This document shows, piece after piece, positions 34,877 to 42,880 of a stretch of DNA of 64,000 bases. The position numbers and the translations under genes were made by a program. The stretch covers positions 174,363-238,362 of the forward strand of contig NZ_PGDQ01000004.1 of assembly GCF_003073135.1 (NCBI RefSeq), read 5' to 3'. Within the stretch, counting starts at the first letter, position 1. Each line of letters begins with the position of its first letter. The notes beneath the pieces are model-generated. The model saw only the letters and a list, made by a program, of their open reading frames with translations. It did no database searches and had not been told where the DNA came from. Source of the DNA: Euzebya rosea. Lineage in GTDB: Bacteria; Actinomycetota; Nitriliruptoria; Euzebyales; Euzebyaceae.

Positions 34877-36670
34877 ATGACCACGTCCAACCTGCGAAGG
34901 CTGCTTGCCGCCCTCGCCCTGAGCGCGCTGGTACTTGCCGGCTGCTCCAGCTCCGACGAGGGTGACACCGCCGAGGACACCACCGAGGACACGGGCGCCG
35001 AGGCGACCGACGAGGAGGCCACCGACGAGGAGGCCACCGACGAGGAAGAGCCCTCCGACGAGGAGGCCACCGACGAGGAAGAGCCCTCCGACGAGGGTGA
35101 CGAGGCTGCCTCCGGCGACCGCGTCTCCACCTACATCGGCCAGCCCGAGAGCCTGACCACCACCAACAACACCGAGTCCGAGGGCAACGCCGTCCTCTCG
35201 GCGCTCTACACGATGCTCATCGACTACGACTCGGAGAACAACTACGAGCCGGTCATGGCGAACGCCGAGTCGATCGAGACCGAGGACAACCAGACCTACG
35301 TCGTCACCCTCAAGGACGGCTGGACCTTCCACGACGGCACCCCCGTCACCGCTGAGTCCTACGTCAACGCCTGGAACTACGCGGCCTACGGCCCCAACGC
35401 CCAGTCCGTCTCCGGTTTCTTCCTGCCGATCGCCGGCTACGAGGACCTGCAGTGCGGCACGACCACCGACGCCGACGGCGAAGAGGTCTCCGACTGTGAC
35501 GCGTCGCCGCCCGCCGCCGAGGCCATGTCCGGCCTGACCGTGGACTCCGACACGCAGTTCACCATCACGCTGACCGAGGCCGAGCCGTTCTTCGTCACCC
35601 GTCTGGGTTACCCGGCCTACGCGCCGCTGCCCGAGGCCTTCTACGACGACCCCGCCGCCTTCGACCGCGCCCCCATCGGCAACGGTCCCTTCATGATGGC
35701 CGGTGAGTGGGAGGACGACGTCGTCATCAACACCGACGCGTTCCCGGACTACCAGGGCGAGCCCGCCCAGATCCCCGGCATCGAGTTCCGCATCTACGCC
35801 GACGTCAACACCGCCGTGACCGACCTGGTCGCCGGCAACCTCGACATCGTCGACGCCGTGCCGCCGGAACAGTGGGAGAGCACCATCAGCCAGGTCCCGA
35901 ACAGCGACCTGTCCCCGTCCTCCTCCATCAACTACATCGGCTTCCCGAACTACGCCCCGCCGTTCGACGACGCGACGCTCCGCGCCGCGCTGTCCATGGC
36001 GATCGACCGTGAGGCCATCACCGAGGGCATCTTCGGCGGTCTGCGTCAGCCGGCCAACAACATCCTCGCGCCGGTGATCCCGGGCTACGAGGACGTCGTC
36101 TGCGACGAGTGGACCTTCAACCCGGAGCTTGCTGCCGAGAAGTTCGAGGAGTTCGGTGGCGTCGACGCCCTGGGCGACTCGATCGAGATCTGGTTCAACG
36201 AGGGTGGCGGCCACGACCTGTGGATGGACGCCGTCATCACCCAGTGGGAGCAGAACCTGGGCATCCCCGCGTCCAGCGTGAACTTCCAGCAGCTGCCGTT
36301 CGCGGAGTACCTGGAGCTCGCTGACACCCAGCAGTTCACCGGTCCGTTCCGCCTCGGCTGGGGCATGGACTACCCGCACCCGCAGAACTACCTGCAGATC
36401 CTGCTGGAGCTCACCGCTCCCGAGGGCGGCAACAACGCCACCTTCTGGACCAACGACGAGTACTCCAGCCTGATCGCCGAGGCGCTGGCCGTCCCGGACG
36501 TCGAGGAGTCCCTCCCGACGTGGCAGGAGGCCAACGCGGTCGCCTGTTCCGAGGCCCCTGTTGCCCCGATGTTCTACGGGCAGAACAGCTACGCCTGGAA
36601 CGACGGTGTCAGCGGCGTGTCCGTCGACGCCTTCTCCAACCTGGACTACACGGCCCTGACCCTGGGCTAG
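34877..36670 (+). CDS. Peptide ABC transporter substrate-binding lipoprotein
   Basis: 597 aa, SBP_bac_5 (DppA/OppA) family. The lipobox is ALVLAGCSSS (lipidated cysteine at about residue 24). A very acidic linker built of ATDEE/EPSDE repeats occupies residues 30-78. The binding domain has YVVTLKDGWTFHDGTPVTAESYVNAW (read in part), APIGNGPFMM, VDAVPPEQW, RAALSMAIDREAI, AEKFEEFGG and FRLGWGMDYPHPQNYL. AAAGGAAC lies seven bases before ATG 34877. It heads the dpp-type operon, but a strong hairpin separates it from the permeases. Confidence 0.95.
   Translation: MTTSNLRRLLAALALSALVLAGCSSSDEGDTAEDTTEDTGAEATDEEATDEEATDEEEPSDEEATDEEEPSDEGDEAASGDRVSTYIGQPESLTTTNNTESEGNAVLSALYTMLIDYDSENNYEPVMANAESIETEDNQTYVVTLKDGWTFHDGTPVTAESYVNAWNYAAYGPNAQSVSGFFLPIAGYEDLQCGTTTDADGEEVSDCDASPPAAEAMSGLTVDSDTQFTITLTEAEPFFVTRLGYPAYAPLPEAFYDDPAAFDRAPIGNGPFMMAGEWEDDVVINTDAFPDYQGEPAQIPGIEFRIYADVNTAVTDLVAGNLDIVDAVPPEQWESTISQVPNSDLSPSSSINYIGFPNYAPPFDDATLRAALSMAIDREAITEGIFGGLRQPANNILAPVIPGYEDVVCDEWTFNPELAAEKFEEFGGVDALGDSIEIWFNEGGGHDLWMDAVITQWEQNLGIPASSVNFQQLPFAEYLELADTQQFTGPFRLGWGMDYPHPQNYLQILLELTAPEGGNNATFWTNDEYSSLIAEALAVPDVEESLPTWQEANAVACSEAPVAPMFYGQNSYAWNDGVSGVSVDAFSNLDYTALTLG
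35030..35095 (+). repeat. 33-bp tandem repeat encoding the acidic linker
   Basis: Two 33-base units starting at 35030 and 35063 (GAGGCCACCGACGAGGAAGA...) encode the repeated ATDEEEPSDEE; shorter GAGGCCACCGACGAG copies precede them. Likely to vary in copy number by slippage without breaking the frame. Confidence 0.8.
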
Positions 36671-36686
36671 TCCTGCAGTGCTGAGC

Positions 36687-36726
36687 ACGGCCCCGGTGTG
36701 CGCGTACGCGCGTGCACCGGGGCCGT
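36687..36726 (+). terminator. Large hairpin between the binding-protein gene and the permease genes
   Basis: ACGGCCCCGGTG and CACCGGGGCCGT pair perfectly (12 bp); the inner 16 bases (TGCGCGTACGCGCGTG) extend the stem. No T-run follows. Placed between binding protein and permease genes it can act as a partial terminator or 3' stabiliser, giving more binding protein than transporter. Confidence 0.6.
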
Positions 36727-36812
36727 CTCTCGTAGGGTGGTGCGAATCACCTGCCGACGTACCTCGCCGTGGGTACGTTTTGTCGGTCCGAATCAATGTG
36801 GAAGGTTGATAC

Positions 36813-37769
36813 GTGGGTCGTTACATGATCCGGCGGATCCTTCAGTTCATACCCGTGCTGCTCGGCGCGACGTTCCTGATCTTCGCCTCCGTCTTCTCCC
36901 TCGCGGGTGACCCGATCCGCGCACTCTCCGGTGACAGACCGGTGCCACAGAGCGTCGTGGACCAGCTCCGCGACGAGTTCAACCTCAACGACCCGCTGCT
37001 GGTCCAGTACGGCAAGTACATGGGCGTCATCGCCCAGGACGACAGCGGTGAGCGCGAGGGACTCCTGACGGGCGACTTCGGGACCACGTTCCGCGGCCGG
37101 CCGGTCTCGGAGATCATGAAGGACAAGCTCCCCGTCTCGATCAGGCTGGGTCTGAGCGCCTTCGTGATCGAAGCGATCATCGGCGTCATCGCCGGTGTGC
37201 TCGCCGCGCTCCGCAAGGACGGCTTCATCGACACCCTGGTGAAGGTGTCGACGGTGGCCGTGATCTCGATCCCCATCTTCGTCCTCGCGTTGTACGCCCA
37301 GTACGGGTTCGCCGTGAACCTCGGCCTCCTGCCCGTCGCGGGTATCCAGGCAGGCTGGCAGAGCTACGTCATGCCGGCGTTCGTGCTCGCCTCGGTCTCG
37401 TTGGCCTACGTCTCGCGCCTGACCCGGACGAGCGTGATCGAGAACCTGCGAGCCGACTACGTGCGGACCGCCAAGTCCAAGGGCATGAACAACCGCCGGG
37501 TCGTGGGCATCCACACCCTGCGCAACTCGATGATCCCGGTGCTGACCTACCTGGGCATCGACCTCGGTGCGCTGCTGAGCGGCGCCATCATCACCGAGAC
37601 CGTCTTCAACCTGCCTGGCATCGGCCGCGAGGTGTTCAACGCGGTCAAGAGCCAGGACGGCGCCGTCGTCGTGGGGATCGTCACCTTCCTGATCCTCGTC
37701 TACATGGCCGCCAACCTCCTCGTCGACTTCCTCTACGCCGTCCTCGACCCCCGGATCCGTTATGAGTAG
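36813..37769 (+). CDS. Peptide ABC transporter permease, DppB type
   Basis: 318 aa, six TM helices. RYMIRRILQFIPVLLGATFLIF is TM1, with the long extracytoplasmic loop PVPQSVVDQLRDEFNLNDPLLVQYGKYM (read in part) typical of DppB. The EAA loop facing the ATPases is ADYVRTAKSKGMNNRRVVGIHTLRNSM (read in part). VFNLPGIGREVFNAVKSQD is the conserved C-terminal region. GTG 36813 has GGAAGG seven bases upstream. Its stop overlaps the ATG of the second permease by eight bases. Confidence 0.94.
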   Translation: MGRYMIRRILQFIPVLLGATFLIFASVFSLAGDPIRALSGDRPVPQSVVDQLRDEFNLNDPLLVQYGKYMGVIAQDDSGEREGLLTGDFGTTFRGRPVSEIMKDKLPVSIRLGLSAFVIEAIIGVIAGVLAALRKDGFIDTLVKVSTVAVISIPIFVLALYAQYGFAVNLGLLPVAGIQAGWQSYVMPAFVLASVSLAYVSRLTRTSVIENLRADYVRTAKSKGMNNRRVVGIHTLRNSMIPVLTYLGIDLGALLSGAIITETVFNLPGIGREVFNAVKSQDGAVVVGIVTFLILVYMAANLLVDFLYAVLDPRIRYE

Positions 37770-38787
37770 CAGCGCCCCCTCCGAGACCTACGAGCGCGTC
37801 CCGCTGGAGGTCGGCAAGTCCAGGGCCGGGACGGACACCGAGGGGGTCGGACGCGAGGCCTCCCTGTGGAAGGACGCCGGACGCCAGCTCGTCCGCAACC
37901 CCGCCTTCGTCATCGCGTCGATCCTCATCCTGATCTACGTCTTCATGGCGTTGTTCCCGCAGGTCATCGCCCCCAACGGGGTGACCCGTGAGCTGTGCAA
38001 CACCCGCCTCGGCGCGCAGCCACCGTCCTCGGAGTTCATCTTCGGCCTCGACGACAAGGGTTGCCCGTACTTCGAGCGGGTCATCTACGGGGTGCGACCG
38101 TCGATGCTGATCGGCCCCTCGGTCACCGTGTTCGCGTTCTCGATCGCGCTGATCTTCGGCACCCTCGCCGGCTACTACGGCGGCATCATCGACACGATCA
38201 TCGCCCGCCTGACCGACATCATCCTGGCCCTGCCGCTGATCCTCGGTGCGCTGGTCCTGATCACCGCCTTCCGCAACGCCTCGCCCGACGACCCCGAGGT
38301 GTCGCCGGTCATCCGGTTCCTGGCCGGGATCTTCCAGACCGTCGACGGGTTCGTGAACGTCAACGGCATCGGCATCGTCGTGTTCGTCCTCGTGATCCTC
38401 GGCTGGCCGTCGATGCTCCGGCTCGCACGCTCGTCGGTCATCGCCAACAAGAACAGCGACTACGTCGAGGCCGCACGGGCGCTCGGCGCCTCCGACCTGC
38501 GGATCATGACCCGCCACATCGTCCCGAACTCCCTCGCCCCGATCCTGGTGTACGCCACGATCACCATCGGCGCGGTCATCGTGGGTGAGGCGGCCCTGTC
38601 CTTCCTGGGTGTCGGCCTGCAGACGCCGGCCATCTCGTGGGGACTGCAGCTGTCCACCGCCCAGAACCGCATCCAGCAGGACCCGCACCTGATGTTGTTC
38701 CCCGGCGCCTTCCTGGCCGTCCTGGTCTTCAGCTTCATCCTGCTCGGCGACGCCCTCCGCGACGCACTGGACCCGAAGCTGCGATGA
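37762..38787 (+). CDS. Peptide ABC transporter permease, DppC type
   Basis: 341 aa. A 40-residue cytoplasmic N-terminus (WKDAGRQLVRNPAFV leads into TM1) precedes six helices. The EAA loop is SDYVEAARALGASDLRIMTRHIVPNS (read in part), followed by TITIGAVIVGEAALSFLGVGLQ and AISWGLQLSTAQNRI. There is an unusual cysteine-bearing periplasmic insertion (NTRLGAQPPSSEFIFG, DKGCPYFERVIYG) after TM1. Starts inside the end of the upstream permease gene, so the two are coupled. Confidence 0.94.
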   Translation: MSSSAPSETYERVPLEVGKSRAGTDTEGVGREASLWKDAGRQLVRNPAFVIASILILIYVFMALFPQVIAPNGVTRELCNTRLGAQPPSSEFIFGLDDKGCPYFERVIYGVRPSMLIGPSVTVFAFSIALIFGTLAGYYGGIIDTIIARLTDIILALPLILGALVLITAFRNASPDDPEVSPVIRFLAGIFQTVDGFVNVNGIGIVVFVLVILGWPSMLRLARSSVIANKNSDYVEAARALGASDLRIMTRHIVPNSLAPILVYATITIGAVIVGEAALSFLGVGLQTPAISWGLQLSTAQNRIQQDPHLMLFPGAFLAVLVFSFILLGDALRDALDPKLR

Positions 38788-38830
38788 CCGCCCGGAACCA
38801 CGCCCCGCACACCCCGACAGGAGTGTCCCG

Positions 38831-39886
38831 ATGACCGAGAACACCGACAACGTTCCCGCGACCGGCGGCGCGACCGCTGTGGCGACCGCCAAGGAGGTCC
38901 TGCTCGAGGTCAGGGACCTCAACGTCGAGTTCCGCACCGACCGCGGCGTCGTCAACGCCGTCAACGGCGTGAACTACCAGGTCCGTGCCGGCGAGACCGT
39001 GGCGATCCTGGGTGAGTCCGGGTCGGGCAAGTCCGTCTCCGCCCAGGCGATCATGGGCATCATCGACAGTCCCCCGGGCTTCATCACCTCCGGCGAGATC
39101 CTCTACCGGGGAGAGGACCTGCTGACCATGGAGGAGGAGCACCGACGCGCCATCCGCGGGGCGAAGATCTCCATGGTCTTCCAGGACGCCCTCAGCTCGC
39201 TCAACCCGGTGTTCACCATCGGGTGGCAGCTCAGCGAGATGTTCCGCATCCACCAGGGCGCGAGCCGGGCGGAGGCCAAGGAACGCAGCATCGACCTGCT
39301 CGAGCGGGTCGGCATCCCGTCCCCGGAGAAGCGCGTCGACGCGTTCCCGCACGAGTTCTCCGGCGGCATGCGCCAGCGAGCCATGATCGCCATGGCGATC
39401 GCGCTGGACCCCGAGGTGCTCATCGCCGACGAGCCGACCACCGCCCTCGACGTCACGGTGCAGGCCCAGATCATGGAGCTGCTGGCCGGCCTGCAGGAGC
39501 AGTACGGCATGTCGATGGTCCTGATCACCCACGACCTCGGCGTCGTCGCGGAGGTTGCCGACCGCGTCAACGTCATGTACGCCGGCCGCATCGTCGAGCA
39601 CGGCTCGGGCCTCGAGGTCTTCACCAACCCGGCCCACCCCTACACCGTGGGCCTCATGGAGTCGATCCCGCGCGCCGACCTGAAGGGCACCCAGCTGACG
39701 CCGATCGTGGGGTCCCCCCCAGACCTCGCGCACCTGCCGAGCGGCTGCTCGTTCCACCCCCGGTGCCGGTTCCGCCGCACCAACTGCTTCGACGTCGAGC
39801 CGCCCGTCGTCGAGGTCCCCGGTGACAACCGGTACGCCGCCTGCCACTACACCGATGAGGTCCTCGAAGCCGATGTCCGTGTCTGA
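38831..39886 (+). CDS. Peptide ABC transporter ATP-binding protein, DppD type
   Basis: 351 aa. Walker A ILGESGSGKSVSAQ, Q-loop SMVFQDALSSLNPVF, signature FSGGMRQRAMIAMAIAL, Walker B VLIADEPTTALDVTVQ, H-loop VLITHDLGVVAEVADRV. The OligoHPY C-terminal domain (NPAHPYTVGLMESIPR, SGCSFHPRCRFRRTNCF) may carry a 4Fe-4S-like cysteine set. ATG 38831 follows a short gap with AGGAGTGTCCCG. Energises the two permeases together with the next gene. Confidence 0.96.
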   Translation: MTENTDNVPATGGATAVATAKEVLLEVRDLNVEFRTDRGVVNAVNGVNYQVRAGETVAILGESGSGKSVSAQAIMGIIDSPPGFITSGEILYRGEDLLTMEEEHRRAIRGAKISMVFQDALSSLNPVFTIGWQLSEMFRIHQGASRAEAKERSIDLLERVGIPSPEKRVDAFPHEFSGGMRQRAMIAMAIALDPEVLIADEPTTALDVTVQAQIMELLAGLQEQYGMSMVLITHDLGVVAEVADRVNVMYAGRIVEHGSGLEVFTNPAHPYTVGLMESIPRADLKGTQLTPIVGSPPDLAHLPSGCSFHPRCRFRRTNCFDVEPPVVEVPGDNRYAACHYTDEVLEADVRV

Positions 39887-40925
39887 AGCCACACAGTCCG
39901 CACCGGGACCGTCCTACGACAGCACGCCGCTGCTTCGTGTCGAGGGCCTGGTCAAGCACTTCCCGATCAAGCAGGGGATCGTGTTCAAGCGCACGATCGG
40001 CCACGTCCAGGCCGTCGACGGGGTGTCCTTCGACCTCTATCCCGGCGAGACCCTCGGCCTGGTCGGCGAGTCCGGCTCGGGCAAGTCGACCGTCGCCCGC
40101 ACCCTCCTGCGCCTCCACGAGCCCACCGCCGGCAAGGCGATGTACGAGGGCGAGGACCTGTTCCAGATGTCCACCGGCGACATGCGAAAGCGTCGTCGTG
40201 ACATCCAGATGATCTTCCAGGACCCCTATGCGTCGCTGAACCCGCGCATGACCGTCCGCGACATCGTGACCGAGGGCTGGAAGATCCACACCGGCCTGGT
40301 CGCCAAGAAGGACTGGGAGCAGCGCGCCGGCGACCTGCTGGAGCGGGTGGGGCTCAACCCCGACCACATCAACCGGTATCCCCATCAGTTCTCCGGCGGC
40401 CAGCGGCAGCGCATCGGTGTGGCCCGGGCCCTGGCGCTCGAGCCCAAGATCATCGTGGCCGACGAGCCCGTCTCGGCGCTCGACGTGTCGGTGCAGGCCC
40501 AGGTCATCAACCTGCTCGAGGAGATCCAGGACGAGTTCAACCTGTCCTACATCTTCATCGCCCACGATCTGTCGGTGGTCCGCCACATCGCCGACCGCGT
40601 GGCGGTCATGTACCTCGGGCGGGTCGTGGAGATCGGCACCGAGGACGAGATCTACGAGCGTCCCACCCATCCCTACACCCAGGCGTTGCTGTCGGCCACG
40701 CCGATCGCCGACCCGGTGCTCGCCCGCGAGCGTCCCGAACGGATCCTGCTGCAGGGTGACCTGCCGTCACCGTCGGACCCGCCGTCCGGCTGTCGGTTCC
40801 GGACGCGCTGCTGGAAGGTCCGGGACGAGTGCGCCAACGAGGACCCGGCGCTGGTCGACCGGTTCGGCCACGGCCACCCATCGGCCTGCCTGTTCGCCGA
40901 GGAGCAGAAGGTCCTGCACAAGTAG
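39873..40925 (+). CDS. Peptide ABC transporter ATP-binding protein, DppF type
   Basis: 350 aa from ATG 39873, overlapping the dppD-type stop; ATG 39855 is the alternative. Walker A LVGESGSGKSTVART, Q-loop QMIFQDPYASLNPR, signature FSGGQRQRIGVARALAL, Walker B IIVADEPVSALDVSVQ, H-loop IFIAHDLSVVRHIADRV. The C-terminal THPYTQALLSATPIADP and GCRFRTRCWKVRDEC are typical of OppF/DppF. Last gene of the transporter operon, convergent with the UvrC-like nuclease gene 37 bases away. Confidence 0.96.
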   Translation: MSVSEATQSAPGPSYDSTPLLRVEGLVKHFPIKQGIVFKRTIGHVQAVDGVSFDLYPGETLGLVGESGSGKSTVARTLLRLHEPTAGKAMYEGEDLFQMSTGDMRKRRRDIQMIFQDPYASLNPRMTVRDIVTEGWKIHTGLVAKKDWEQRAGDLLERVGLNPDHINRYPHQFSGGQRQRIGVARALALEPKIIVADEPVSALDVSVQAQVINLLEEIQDEFNLSYIFIAHDLSVVRHIADRVAVMYLGRVVEIGTEDEIYERPTHPYTQALLSATPIADPVLARERPERILLQGDLPSPSDPPSGCRFRTRCWKVRDECANEDPALVDRFGHGHPSACLFAEEQKVLHK

Positions 40926-40962
40926 GTCCTCCGCTCGAGGCCACTCGGGGGTGCCCCGTCCG

Positions 40963-42702
40963 TCAGCCGGTCGGGGTCCCCGCACCTGCCGGCGTTCGGG
41001 TCCGTCGCTTGTCGGCGAGCGCTGCTTCCGGCCGGCCCGCGCGACGGCGACGTGCAGCCAGTGCGACGGCCTCGGCCTCGAGCGTCGCCCCGCTGGCGAC
41101 CGGCCAGCCGTACGGCGCATCGCTGTGCTCGAGGCGGGCGCCCGGGCCGTGCACCCACGAGCCGATGATCGCCACCTCCTCCGGTGGTGGGACCTCGCTG
41201 GGGGAGGGGCGACCGGCCAGGTCGGCCACTGCACGGTCGACGTCCTCGGGTGCGACGACGACGGTGCCGAGCAGCCAGCCGGCCCGTGCGACGAGGACTT
41301 CCCGACGCGACGGCATCCGGGCTGGCCGTGACACCGCGAGGGTGCCGGCGGCGCGCAGGGCCTGGTCCCGGCGTGTGCGGGTGACCCACGACACGATGGC
41401 GTCCATGCGGTCGCGGTAGTCCGCGGCCTCCTCGTACCGCGCCTGCTCCGCACGTGCGGACATGCGTTCCCGCAGGACCCGGATCGCCGGTTCGACGTCG
41501 CCGGACAGGACCTGCTCGGCGGCGCTGGCGGCCTCGGCATAGCCATCCACGTCGACCCGGCCGATGCAGGGGGCCGCACACCGGCCCATCTCGGCCAGCG
41601 CACAGGCCGCGAAGCGGGTGTCAGCGGCCATCTTCGTGGTGCAGCGACGGATGGGGATGGCGTCGTGGATGGCATCGACGACGAGGTCGGCGACCCGACG
41701 GGAGGGGAGGGGGCCGAGCACCACCGCACCGTCGGACCCGGGGGAGCGGACGATCGACAGGCGGGGGTAGGCCTCGCGTGTGACCTTGACCCAGACGGGT
41801 GTGCGGACCTTCTTGCCGCGCTTGTTGAACCGGGGACGGTGCTCGCGGATCTCCCGCGCCTCGCGGACCTCGGCCTCGACCGCTGTTGGCGTCACGGTGT
41901 GGTCGACGCGCTTGGCCTCCTTCACGAGCTCGGCGATGCGTCGTCGCCGGTCGGTGCCGAAGTACTGTCGGACCCGGGCGCGGAGGTCGGTGGCCTTGCC
42001 GACGTAGAGGATCTCCCCGGAGGCCGAGACGAAGCGGTAGATCCCAGGTGTGGTCGGCAGGTCGTCGGCCATCTTCCGGCGGGACGTGAACACCGGCATG
42101 TTGCGGACCTTGCTGAACTCCACGAGGTCGTCCATCGTCACCACGCCGTAGCTGCCGGCCCGCTCCAGCAGGCCGTGAAGGACGTCGACGGTTGCGCGGG
42201 CGTCGGCCAGGGCGCGGTGCACCGGCACGGTGGAGGAGCGGAAGTGCACCGCGAGGGAGGACAGCTTGTGGTTGCGGGTCTCGTCGCCGACCAGCCGGCG
42301 GGCCAGCTGTGCGGTGCAGACCACCGGGTGGTCCAGCCGTGGGTAGTCGAGGCGTTCCAGCGCGGCGTTGAGGAAGCCCACGTCGAACCGGGCGTTGTGG
42401 GCGACCAGCGTGCAGCCGCGGGCGAACTCCACGAACGACGGCAGCACGGCCGAGACGGGTGGCCGTCCGCTGACCGAGGCATCGGAGATGCCCGTCAGCG
42501 CCGTGATGGCCCGGGGGACCGAGACACCCGGGTCGACCAGGGTCGACAGCTCGCCGAGCAGCTCGCCCTGTCGCACCTTCACCGCGCCGATCTCGGTGAT
42601 CCGATCGCGCTCCGGCGACCCGCCGGTTGTCTCCAGGTCGACGACGACGAACGTCGTGTCGACCAGCCGCTGGCCGAGGTCGCTGAGAGAGGGCTGGAAC
42701 AT
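40963..42702 (-). CDS. DEDD exonuclease fused to UvrC-like GIY-YIG domain
   Basis: 579 aa from ATG 42702 (the frame stays open to GTG 42747). Residues 1-165 are a DnaQ-type 3'-5' exonuclease: VVVDLETTGG (Exo I, DxE), TLVAHNARFDVGFLNAAL (Exo II), HRALADARATVDV (Exo III). Residues about 195-280 are a GIY-YIG nuclease (TTPGIYRFVSASGEILYVGKATDLRARVRQY, read in part), then UvrC-like DNA-binding helices and a UvrB/UvrC motif (RAEQARYEEAADYRDRMD). This is the Cho-like group of DEDD/UvrC fusions. Two LexA boxes overlap the promoter and start, so damage induction is strongly suggested. Confidence 0.92.
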   Translation of the reverse strand: MFQPSLSDLGQRLVDTTFVVVDLETTGGSPERDRITEIGAVKVRQGELLGELSTLVDPGVSVPRAITALTGISDASVSGRPPVSAVLPSFVEFARGCTLVAHNARFDVGFLNAALERLDYPRLDHPVVCTAQLARRLVGDETRNHKLSSLAVHFRSSTVPVHRALADARATVDVLHGLLERAGSYGVVTMDDLVEFSKVRNMPVFTSRRKMADDLPTTPGIYRFVSASGEILYVGKATDLRARVRQYFGTDRRRRIAELVKEAKRVDHTVTPTAVEAEVREAREIREHRPRFNKRGKKVRTPVWVKVTREAYPRLSIVRSPGSDGAVVLGPLPSRRVADLVVDAIHDAIPIRRCTTKMAADTRFAACALAEMGRCAAPCIGRVDVDGYAEAASAAEQVLSGDVEPAIRVLRERMSARAEQARYEEAADYRDRMDAIVSWVTRTRRDQALRAAGTLAVSRPARMPSRREVLVARAGWLLGTVVVAPEDVDRAVADLAGRPSPSEVPPPEEVAIIGSWVHGPGARLEHSDAPYGWPVASGATLEAEAVALAARRRRAGRPEAALADKRRTRTPAGAGTPTG

Positions 42703-42709
42703 CTGTTCG
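42696..42709. promoter_or_regulatory. LexA box 2 (one mismatch), over the nuclease start codon
   Basis: GGAAC-ATCT-GTTCG on the plus strand, one base off the CGAAC-N4-GTTCG consensus of actinobacterial SOS boxes. It spans the ATG at 42702. Its centre is 22 bases from box 1, two helical turns, allowing two LexA dimers on one face. Confidence 0.7.
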
Positions 42710-42738
42710 ATGGTCGACGAACGAGTGTTCGATGTCAA
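42710..42738 (-). promoter_or_regulatory. SOS promoter of the nuclease gene
   Basis: Minus strand TTGACA (42733-42738), 17-base spacer, GACCAT (42710-42715), then seven bases to ATG 42702. This predicts a leaderless message and favours ATG 42702 over GTG 42747, which lies upstream of the -35. Confidence 0.6.
42718..42731. promoter_or_regulatory. LexA box 1 (perfect)
   Basis: CGAAC-GAGT-GTTCG exactly fits the LexA consensus used in Mycobacterium and relatives. It lies between the -35 and -10 of the nuclease promoter, so repressor binding would exclude polymerase. Confidence 0.85.
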
Positions 42739-42880
42739 CACCGTCACGCCATTACGGATGTCGGAGCGGAACGCGGTCGTGCGTCGCCGGCAACGGGGGA
42801 GGAGTTCCGGCGCTCGGGAAGGAATCGGGGCCTGTCACGTCGAACCCTCGGGCCAACCCCGACTACCCAGGAGAACCCAC

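Noticed and set aside
34838-36796. 652-residue open frame on the minus strand, opposite the binding-protein gene
   Set aside because: Composition (Val/Gly/Asp-rich, no motif) is what antisense of a high-GC gene gives, and the plus strand encodes a clear lipoprotein.
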